A DNA stretch of 64,000 nucleotides from Thinopyrum elongatum. Lineage: Eukaryota; Streptophyta; Magnoliopsida; Poales; Poaceae. The number at the start of each line of letters is the position of its first letter. Position 1 is the stretch's first letter. Positions 55,760 to 64,000 of this stretch are shown in pieces. Position numbers and translations under genes: made by a program. Below the pieces are notes generated by a model. That model had not been told where the DNA came from and made no database searches. It saw only the letters and a program-made list of their open reading frames with translations. The stretch is taken from contig CM022300.1 in NCBI GenBank assembly GCA_011799875.1, positions 230,836,903 to 230,900,902 of the forward strand. Reading direction: 5' to 3'.

Positions 55760-57858
55760 AGGCGTCTAAGCGACTTCCGGCGAGGTTGCGTTCTTCGAAC
55801 TTCTTCGACATGGTTTTCGGCGATGGATTGTCCCTGGGCCGCGAGATCCGTCTCGGCGTGCTTAGTTTCATCACCGACGATTCGGCCTGGCTCCAGGAAG
55901 CCCCCCTCGACGTCGAAGTGCTCCCTATTCGTGGAGCAGCGCACTTCCGTGCGAGTGCCTGTGGCGTCCTCTTACGGCAGCCGTCTACTCAGTATCGGTC
56001 GGCTCCGGTGGCGTCCTCACTCCCCACTACTCGCCATCGCAAGCGATCTGGTCGCTCGCAGCTCCAACTGTGGGTGAAGCACGCGGTGGCTCGACAGTCG
56101 TCCACTCCTCAAATCACGGCAATCGAGCCCGACGAGTCCCTTTATGTCTTGTTCGATTTATCGTCTGGCCACTCAGATACGCTTTTCGAGTGCGAAAGCA
56201 ATGATCCTGCAGCGGAAGTCCTCATGGTTGGCCCCCAGCGTAGCCCACCAGGATTTCCCCGTGGCAGGGGCGAAAGTAGTGGTCCGTCACACGGCAACGA
56301 AGAGTACTACCCGCAAGCCGTCACTGCGGAACAAAGAGCAGAACTGCAGCGCAGGAATGAGCAGGCTCTCCAGACCCCCATTGTTGGGGAGACTGACGAG
56401 GCTTAGGCCTTGGAGGCTGCACGCGTGGCCACTCTGGCTGAACATGCACGCCTGTAGGATCTCCAGAAATCTCTTGACGACCACGCTCGTAGGCCACCCC
56501 CAAGTTCTAGTCGACGACAGCGACACTTGTTTCCGACTGGATCTCGAGATGAGTATCAAGTATACCGCACTCCAATCCAGAATGTTGCAGCAGCCGCGAG
56601 AATTGTAGATTTGATCCAACCATCCTGTTCCGAGGCTGGAAGAGGCCTAGAGAAGATTCGGACGCTGCTCAGAGCGGCAGGGGAGCAGAATTCGGCTGTT
56701 TCTCAGTCGCGCAATAGGATTGACAGCAGGTCCATTAGGGCAGACACAGTCCAGTCTGCTCATAGCCCAAGATCACCTCCGCGGCGTGAAGGTCGTGGTT
56801 ATTGCCATGACCAGTTCCTAGATTGAGGCCACGGGCAGTTTGATCCTCGGCATCACCGTGACGATCGCCGTCGAGTGCCTACACCCCTCCGAGGGGTGGG
56901 TCGTACACGCCCCGGCGGTATGATGACAGACGCCTGTACGGTGGCGAGAGGAGAAATCCAGTCGACCCCGAGGACCTGGGTTCGATGCGAGGTCAGTCCT
57001 CGTGCAGGGCCTAGTTGATAGGGGCAGAGCTCACAGAGAGGGCCTGGATAGAGATCGTCCGAGTGGAAGTGGTGTGTTTGTTTCCGGGCTCGAGTGTTTC
57101 AGCAGGGCCATTCGAGCCGCTGAGATACTGCCCAATTTCAGATTGGCCACAGGCGTGAACAAATTCACCGGTGAGTCGAAACCAGACACATGGTTGGAGG
57201 ATTATCGAGTGGCTGTTCAGATTGGCGGAGGCAATGATGATGTTGCCATGAAACACCTGCCTTTGATGTTAGAAGGATTGGCCAAGCATTGTTGAACCAA
57301 TTGACTCCTACCAGCATCTATTGCTGGGAAGACTTGGCCCGAGTGTTTATCAAAACATTCGAAGGCACTTGCAAGCGACCTGCAGGTCTAACTGAATTGC
57401 AGCATTGCGTCCAGAAGCCAAATGAAACTTTGAGGGATTACATTCAGCATTGGACCACACTTCACCATGTGGAAGAGAATGTTTCAGAGCACCAAGCAGT
57501 CTGCGCCTTCAAGGAAGGTGTCCGGTACAGAGAGCTCATACTGAAATTTGGTCGGTCAGGTGCCCTGACCATGAACTGAATGATGGAAATTGCCACTCGG
57601 TATGCAAATGGCGAGGAAGAGGACCACTTCCGTAATGGCAAAGGAAAGGCTGTAGACCCTGATGCTGGGGGTGGGAATCCCAGTCGAAAGCAGAAGCGCA
57701 AAGCTGAGGCCTCTGGTCAAGCTGAAGCAGCAGTAGTAGCTGCGCAAGGCAAGTTCAAAGGGAAGCCCAAGGGGCAGTGGACACGTAAAAAGATGAAGGA
57801 TCAGTCGGGCCAGGACGTCATGGATCTACCCTTGTACCATTCACACGAAGAAAGATGA
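55753..57858 (+). pseudogene. gypsy gag of element C
   Basis: The frame from 55753 runs with in-frame stops at 56404-56406, near 56457 and at 56824-56826, then shifts. It holds Ser/Arg/Pro-rich and Gln/Arg-rich stretches (EQRAELQRRNEQ). The gag domain proper starts near 57090: FRLATGVNKFTGESKPDTWL, then after a shift at about 57290 WEDLARVFIKTFEGT near 57335 and FKEGVRYREL near 57510. A Lys/Gly-rich basic part (57650-57850) and a Cys/His knuckle-like CTIHTKKDEEG...TTRQC (about 57830-57905) follow in another frame. At least five lesions make this copy non-coding. Confidence 0.82.
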
Positions 57859-58069
57859 GGAGGGTAACTTGATTCTACCCAAGCATACCACTCGACAGTG
57901 CAGATTTCTTATTCAATAGTTCTGTGAAGGTTAGCCAAGTGAAAAGGGCTCTGACAAGGACGAGGATGAAGAAAAGGCAGAAGATTACCCGAAGGTCAAT
58001 GCCACTTTGGTGATTTTTGCTAACGTTGAGAGCAAAAGTTGACTAAAAGTCATCAACCGTGAGGTAAAC

Positions 58070-58621
58070 ATGGTTGCTCCGGCGACTACAACGTACCTCA
58101 AATGGTCAAAGACTCCCATAACCTTCGACCAGTCAGACCACCCTGCTCATGTTGCTACCCCTGGGCGGCAAGCTCTGGTTGTGGATCCAGTCGTAGGAGG
58201 CACTCGGTTGCGCAAAGTTCTTGTGGATGGCGGCAGTGGTCTGAACATTCTCTATGCTAAAACCCTTAAGGGGATGGGCATTCCGATGTCCCGACTCAGT
58301 GAGAGCAACATGCAGTTTCATGGAGTCATCCCAGGGAAAAAGGCAAGATCACTCAGTCAGATTGCTTTGGATGTGGTCTTTGGAGACTCGAAGAATTTTT
58401 GGAAGGAAAAGTTGACGTTTGAAGTGGTGGATTTTCACAGTGCCTATCATGCTATCCTAGGCCGACCGGCTTATGCTCGTTTCATGGCCCGTGCATGTTA
58501 TGTGTACCTAAAGCTAAAGATGCCCGGACCCAAGGGCGTGATCACCATCACGGGAATAGACAGAGAGCCGAGGAATGTCTCCAACAGGGATCCAAAATTG
58601 CTGATGAGCAGATGGCAGTAG
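58070..58621 (+). pseudogene. gypsy aspartic protease of element C
   Basis: An open frame of 183 codons: YLKWSKTPITFDQSDHP, active-site region VLVDGGSGLNILY near 58212, FHSAYHAILGRPAYARFMA near 58433. The DGGS active-site form matches element B. Upstream, a stop near 58041 separates it from gag; downstream it ends 3 bases before the RT frame begins. Flap and hydrophobic strands look intact, so this domain is among the better preserved parts of C. Confidence 0.85.
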
Positions 58622-60688
58622 TGGAACTAGAGGAATACAAGAAGAATGCCGATCCGATTAATTTGCTTCGCTCTAAGAAGCCAGCGTCTGAATCTGCTTT
58701 TCAGTCGGCAGGAGAGATGAAACCAATTCACATTCACCTGCAGGATCCCACAACTGCTCTGACCAATATCTCAACGACACTCGACAACAAATAGGAAGCC
58801 GCGCTCATCCAGCTCCTCCGTGAGAATTGGGACATCTTTGCATGGAAACCATCCGACATGCCAGGTGTACCCAGGGAATCGGCTGAGCACCATTTGCGAG
58901 TCGACTTGAAGGCCAAGCCTATCAAAGAGCATCTCCACCGCTCTGCTGTAGAGAAGAGGAAGGCGATTGGTGAGGAAGTGGCTTGGCTCCTGTCAGCTGA
59001 GTTCATACGCGAGATATACCACTCCGAGTGGCTTGCCAATGTCGTCATGGTCCCCAAGAAGGACAAGTCACTCTGCATGTGCATCGATTTCAAGCATATC
59101 AATCGGGTCTGCCCGAAAGATCATTTTCCTCTCCCCCGTATCGATCAAATAGTTGATTCGACTGTGGGATGTGAGCGTTTGTCTTTTCTTGATGCATACT
59201 CCGGGTACCATCAAATCCAACTGTATGGGCCAGATGAAATAAAGACCGCCTTCATCACCCCTTTCCAGTGTTTTTGTTATGTCACCATGCCTTTCGGTCT
59301 CAAAAACACTGGCGCCACATTCATGCGCATGATTCAAAAGTGCCTACTCACTCAGATCAGTCGGAATGTCGAAGGTTACATGGATGATATCATGGTCAAG
59401 TCACGCAAAGGTTCCGACCTGCTGACTGATCTAGCTAAAACCTTTGCCAACCTGAGAAGGTACGACATCAAGCTGAACCCGTCCAAGTGCACCTTCGGGG
59501 TACCAGGAGGCAAGTTACTCAGTTTTCTCGTTTTCGAACGAGGAATAGATGCCAATCCCGAGAAAATCTGTGCGATTGTCCGAATGAAGCGCCCCATGCA
59601 TGTACATGATGTCCAGAAGCTCACAGGCTGTCTTGCAGCTCTCAGTCGGTTCATTTCTCGCCTTGGAGAAAAGGCGTTGCCTTTGTACCGACTGATGAAG
59701 AAATCCGATACGTTCGAGTGGACTCCTGAAGCAGAAGTAGCATTTGTTGAGCTCAAAGCCCTGCTCTCCACCCAGCCGGTGCTTGCTGCTCCGAGCAGCA
59801 AAGAGCCGCTGCTTTTGTACATAGCGGCAACTGGCCAAGTTGTCAGCACGGTCCTCATAGTGGAAAGGGAAGAAGAAGGCAAGGCCTATAAGGTTCAGCG
59901 GCCAATATATTACATTTCTGAGGTCCTGAATCCCTCTAAGCAAAGATATCCTCACTATCAGAAGCTTGTCTATGGCATTTATCTGACAGCGAAGAAAGTG
60001 GCACACTATTTGGGTGCTTGCTACTCCGAGCAGCAAAGAGCCGCTGCTTTTGTACATAGCAGCGACTGGCCAAGTTGTCAGCACGGTCCTCACAGTGGAA
60101 AGGGAAGAAGAAGGCAAGGCCTATAAGGTTCAACGGCCAATATATTACATTTCTGAGGTCCTGACTCCCTCTAAGCAAAGATATCCTCACTATCAGAAGC
60201 TTGTCTATGGCATTTATCTGACAGCGAAGAAAGTGGCGCACTATTTCCAAGAACACTCAGTTTCTGTCATCAGTGATGCCCCACTATCTGAGATCATGAA
60301 CAATCGGGATGCAACTGGTCGAGTGGCTAAATGGGCCATCGAGCTTCTCCCCTTTGACATTAAATTTGAAGCAAAAAAGGCAATCAAGTCTCAAGCAGTC
60401 ACGGATTTCATGGCCGAGTGGATAGAATAACAACAACCGACTCAGATTCACTCGGAGCATTGGACTATGTTCTTTGACTGTTCCAAAATGATGAATGGTT
60501 CCGGTGCTGGAGTGGTCCTGGTGTCTCCAAGAGGTTATAGGCTTAGTTATGTCCTCCAGATTCACTTCGATTCCTCCAATAACGAAGCCGAGTACGAAGC
60601 GCTCCTCTACAGGTTGCATATGGCCATCTCACTCGGCGTCCGTCGCCTGATGGTTTACGGTGGCTCGGATTTAGTGTCAATCAAGTGA
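58618..60688 (+). pseudogene. gypsy reverse transcriptase and RNase H of element C
   Basis: A frame starting near 58618 has one stop (58792-58794), then runs open through RT: VVMVPKKDKSLCMCIDFKHI near 59045, FLDAYSGYHQIQL near 59188, MPFGLKNTGATFMR near 59288 and active site YMDDIMVKS near 59379. The RT tail is tandemly duplicated (59778-60247), and the 235-base period shifts the frame. After the second copy the frame goes on to a stop at 60428-60430 and then RNase H: FFDCSKMM, AEYEALLYRL, and YGGSDLV where YGDSDLV is expected, so a catalytic Asp is lost. It ends at 60688 by a 1-base loss. Confidence 0.88.
59778..60247 (+). repeat. 235-bp tandem duplication in pol
   Basis: Unit 1 is 59778-60012 and unit 2 is 60013-60247. 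The junction shares GGTGCTTGCT with the start of unit 1. The two differ at about 7 positions, mostly transitions, so the duplication is not recent or the two came from different copies. 235 is not a multiple of 3. Confidence 0.92.
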
Positions 60689-62240
60689 TGAAGGAGTGGG
60701 ACGTTAGAAACCCTGCTATGACAGGATACTGCAATGCAGTAAGGAAGTTAGAGAAAAAGTTCGAGGGTTTGGAGCTTCACCACATCCCCCGAATCAAAAA
60801 TCAAGCACCCGACGATCTGGCAAAAATTGGTTCCACTCCGAAGCCTATCCCCAGCAATGTGTTTCTTGAGCACCTCCATTCCCCGTCAGTGCAAGAGGAT
60901 CCTTTCACTGAAGAGCCTCCCCAAGCCATAAGTCCTACCGATCCAACTGAAATCGAGATCCCTGTAGTCATTGACTTGGTGATGGAGATTCTGGTAATTA
61001 CTCCCGACTGGACAGTGCCATACATTGCATATTTGCTCAGGCAAGAACTCCCAGAGGATGAAGTTGAGGCACGTCAGATCGTTCGTAGGTCCAAAGCTTT
61101 CACAGTGATAGATGGACAGCTTTACAGAGAGAGTGTCACTGGCGTGGCTCAACGATGTATTTCTCCGGAAGAGGGTCGACTGATTTTTGAAGAAATCCAC
61201 TCGAGGACCTGTGCTCATCATGCGTCCTCCCGGACAATTGTGGCCAAAGCATACCGAGCTGGATTTTACTGGCCGCAGGCTAATGAAGTTGCAAAGGAGA
61301 TCGTTGAGCATTGTGAAGGATGCCAGTTCTATGCGAACATGTCTCATAAGCCCGCGTCTGCCCTGAAGCCATCCCACTCATCTGGCCATTTGATGTGTGG
61401 GGGTTGGACATGGTTGGACCGCTCAGGACTGGCAGAAGTGGCTTCACTCATCTGCTTGTAGCAGTCGACAAGTTCACCAAGTGGATTGAAGCCAAGCCTA
61501 TTAAGAAGTTAGATTCAAAGACAGCTATTAGGTTCTTGAAAGAGCTGATATTCAGGTACGGAGTCCCACACAGTATTATCACAGATAATGGCTCGAACTT
61601 CGATTCGGAAGAGTTCAGAAACTTCTGCGCCACCCAAGGCACTCGGGTAGATTACGCATCCGTTGCGCACCCGCAGTCGAATGGACAAGCAGAGAGGGCG
61701 AACGGCCTTATCCTTCAAGGGTTGAAACCACGTCTCATGCGTGATCTTGAGCATGCGGCTGGAGCCTGGGTGGCTGAACTGCCGTCCGTTCTGTGGGGCT
61801 TAAGGATGACTCCCAACCGGTCCACTGACCACACTCCTTTCTTCATGGTATATGGAGTCGAAGCCGTGCTACCTAGTGATCTCTTCCACAATTCTCCCTG
61901 AGTGGAACTCTATTCGGAAGCTGAGGCAGAGCAGGCCCAACAGGATGCCGTTGACCTTTTGGATGAAGAACGAGAGATGGCCCTGATACGGTCGACTGTT
62001 TATCAGCAATACCTTCGTCGATTCCATGCAAGGAACATCAAGGGTCGAGCATCTCAAGAAGGAGATCTTGTGCTCCGAGTGAATCAGCAGCGTCCACACA
62101 AACTTTCCCCCGTGTGGGAAGGCCCCTTTGTCGTCACCAAGGTGCTGCACAACGGGTACTATCACCTCTACAAACTCACGAAGAAGATTGATGAGCCGCA
62201 CGCCTGGAACGCAGATCTTCTTCGTCGATTCTATACTTAA
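60685..62240 (+). pseudogene. gypsy integrase of element C
   Basis: Opens in the end of RNase H (WDVRNPAMTGYCNAVRKLEK, HHIPRIKNQAPDDLAKIGS), then the integrase HHCC zinc domain (IHSRTCAHH near 61195, HCEGCQF near 61308). A shift near 61375 leads to the catalytic core: WGLDMVGPL near 61396, ITDNGSNFDSEE near 61580 and QAERANG near 61690 for D, D and E. TGA at 61899-61901 interrupts it; the same frame then carries the C-terminal domain with WEGPFVVTKVL near 62118 and ends at 62240. Compared with element A there is no 21-bp linker array. Confidence 0.88.
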
Positions 62241-62344
62241 CAGTCGGATTGTCGAGATGTAATAAGAGCACTTTTATATTGTTTATCAAAGACATGACTC
62301 CTACAGTCCTATGATGGTTTCTCTCGCATAAGCACATGTTAAAA

Positions 62345-62885
62345 AACCCCAGTGGGTGACTTAGCCACGAACCCGTCCTCGCCTAAGTTAAAAAACTACT
62401 CCGAGTGAGAGCATCCCTCCCACTCGGGGGCTTAGCCGCGAGCCAGTCCTCGCCTAAGTTAAAAAACTACTCCGAGTGAGAGCATCCCTCTCACTCGGGG
62501 GCTTAACAGTGAGCCCATCCTTGCCTAAGTTAAAAAACTACTCCGAGTGAGAGCATCCCTCCCACTCGGGAGCTTAGCCACGAGACCGTCCTCGCCTAAG
62601 TTAAAAAACTACTCCGAGTGAGAGCATCCCTCCCACTCGGGGGCTTAGCCGCGAGCCCGTCCTCGCCTAAGTTAAAAAACTACTCTGAGTGAGAGCATCC
62701 CTCCCAGGGGCTTAGCCGCGAGCCAGTCCTCGCCTAAGTTAAAAAACCACTCCGAGTGAGAGCATCCCTCCCACTCGGGGGCTTAGCCGTGAGCCCGTCC
62801 TCGCCTAAGTTAGAAAAACCGCTCCGAGTGAGAGCATCCCTCCCACTCGGGGGCTTAGCCGTGAGCCAGACCTCGCCTAAGTTTA
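62345..62885 (+). repeat. 71-bp tandem array after pol of element C
   Basis: Seven units begin at 62388, 62459, 62530, 62601, 62672, 62739 and 62810 (steps 71, 71, 71, 71, 67, 71), with a partial unit before and an end at 62882. Each reads TTAAAAAACTACTCCGAGTG, then a CCCTCCCACTCGGGGGCTTA block and CCTCGCCTAAG. The 67-base unit lacks CTCG. It lies between pol and the antisense gene. Confidence 0.95.
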
Positions 62886-63061
62886 AAAAAATCCGTTCAC
62901 TTGGAACATGCAATAAACTGGAAAACAATATTTGGATAAATCCATCAAGTTCAGAAATGCAAGTAAAAGTACTCGGGCAACAGCGCGAATGAGTTTAACG
63001 ATTACAAAATCACTCGGTGTACCGAGGCAAATAAGTTCCAACTGGAAGATAAAGTTTTCTT

Positions 63062-64000
63062 TCAAGCGCTGGTGAGACTCGCTGGCTCGACGAAGGTGTC
63101 CAGGTCTATGCCATCTGCAATCCGAGTCGCCGCCTCAATGAAAGTCTCCATGAAAGATTGAAATTGGAGTTTCTTCGTGTTTGCCACCTGAAGGGCCTTC
63201 AGCTTGTCTTCCCTGGCTTCCTTACAATGAACGCGAACAAGCATGAGCGCCACATCGGCTTCGCAGCGGGCAGCTGATTTCTTCCAAGCTTGCACTCGAC
63301 CAGGAATCTCATTGAGCCGAACCATCAGCGACTCGAGATCGTTCTGGAGCACATCTTCTAGCCACAATTCTTTGTCTATTCTTGTCAGTGCAACCTTCAG
63401 CCGAGCGACATACCCGAAGACACTGTCAAGACGAGCTTCAAGTCGCAGCACGTTCATAGCAGCATCATCTTTGACGAGTGACTTGGTGGGGTCCAGAACT
63501 ATTTCAATTCACTCTATCTCTTGCTCGAAGTTCTGGCAGAATTCTGCACAAAGAAGAAAGAGTGAGTTAGCAACGACAATGTTTTCAAAACTCTCAAGAA
63601 TCCACTCGAACAAAGGAAGATACCTTCAAGCATGATGTACATTTTCTTTGCAAGGTTCCCCAAATACTCCTCCAGCTCGTCCCTCTTTTGGGTAAGCTGG
63701 CCCACCTTGTCAGCCAAGACAATCTTCTCCTCCTTAAGATGAGCAGCTTCCTTCTTCACCTCCTCAATGGCAGTATTTAAGGTTGCATTCTCCTCTTCAA
63801 GCTTGCCGGCTAAAGCTAGTTTCGCTTCAGCACTTCAGTCTTCTCCTTAGCAACCTTCTGGGCGCCCGCGAGTTCCTCTTCCTTCCTTTCCAGGGCCTGC
63901 TTCATAGTGTCTAAAGAAATAACATTCTTGAGTCGTGCTTGGAGTTGGCGGTTCTCATTACGCACATCTGTTCGAGTGAAATCACTCGGTTCAAAAGACG
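63062..64000 (-). pseudogene. antisense spliced gene of element C (3' part)
   Basis: Same gene family as 3145-6888. The last exon (63544-63062) reads through one TGA near 63511 to VQAWKKSAARCEADVALMLV, matching the SAARAGADVAL block in element A, and ends in a stop at 63062. An intron 63623-63544 (GTATCTT...TGTGCAG) separates it from a coiled-coil exon (about 63840-63625): KLEEENATLNTAIEEVKKEA, then LTQKRDELEEYLGNL. A further coiled-coil part continues to the window edge in other frames. The N-terminal Transposase_28 domain would lie beyond 64000. Function unknown; conserved placement suggests selection in the family. Confidence 0.8.

Larger units (their letters stand above)
55171..64000 (+). 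mobile_element. Ty3/gypsy element C (Tat branch), 3' end outside window
   Basis: 5' LTR, primer site, gag, PR, RT, RNase H, integrase, a 71-bp tandem array, then a minus-strand spliced gene as in element A. The 3' LTR lies beyond base 64000. RT keeps its YMDD site, but gag has several stops and shifts, pol has a 235-bp duplication that shifts the frame, and RNase H has lost a catalytic Asp. It is a dead copy. The general family (tRNA-Lys-like primer, CACTCGG-rich repeats) is common in Triticeae. Confidence 0.88.

Noticed and set aside
62345..62885. CRISPR array
   Set aside because: The 71-bp units are contiguous with no unique spacers, and the context is a plant retrotransposon.

Overview
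This 64 kb window looks like intergenic DNA from a large grass genome, most probably a Triticeae species (wheat, Aegilops, barley or rye). That is inferred from the repeat types present, not from a database search. I see no intact host gene. Nearly all of the window is layered transposable elements, most of them broken by stop codons, frameshifts, deletions and nested insertions.

Layout. 1-8343: 3' part of a Ty3/gypsy element (A): RNase H, integrase, an antisense spliced gene with its own TATA box, and a 3' LTR. 8344-12871: unclassified repetitive DNA rich in short hairpin and GC-rich motifs. 12872-16374: 3' end of an LTR element whose LTR starts TGATAC. 16375-22897: a plus-strand L1-type LINE, split by a CACTA transposon (19775-21307) that carries a 5S rRNA-derived segment. 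22898-23743: unassigned. 23744-42370: a large non-autonomous LTR element (tRNA-Asp primer site, LTRs about 1.58 kb). It is itself split by a complete minus-strand Ty1/copia Sirevirus (28090-39936, site duplication CCAAC). 42371-46598: a PIF/Harbinger-type exon, a long hairpin repeat and a Mutator-like element with long inverted ends. 46599-53956: a complete but defective Ty3/gypsy element (B, site duplication AGTTT) carrying an antisense B3-like gene. 53962-55170: an inverted-repeat MITE and a LINE-like fragment. 55171-64000: 5' LTR, gag-pol and the start of the antisense gene of a third gypsy element (C), cut by the window end.

How the genes fit together. A and C share one plan: plus-strand gag-PR-RT-RNaseH-IN, then a minus-strand spliced gene between pol and the 3' LTR. 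B keeps gag and protease, has lost most of pol, and carries a different minus-strand gene in the same place. The Sirevirus has gag, then pol, then an env-like gene with a TATA box and a gene-like leader. So four LTR elements carry a second gene beside gag-pol, and in three of them a private TATA box is visible. By hand count the two Sirevirus LTRs differ at about 24 positions in 1.56 kb. The LTRs of the element around it differ clearly more, which agrees with the nesting order.
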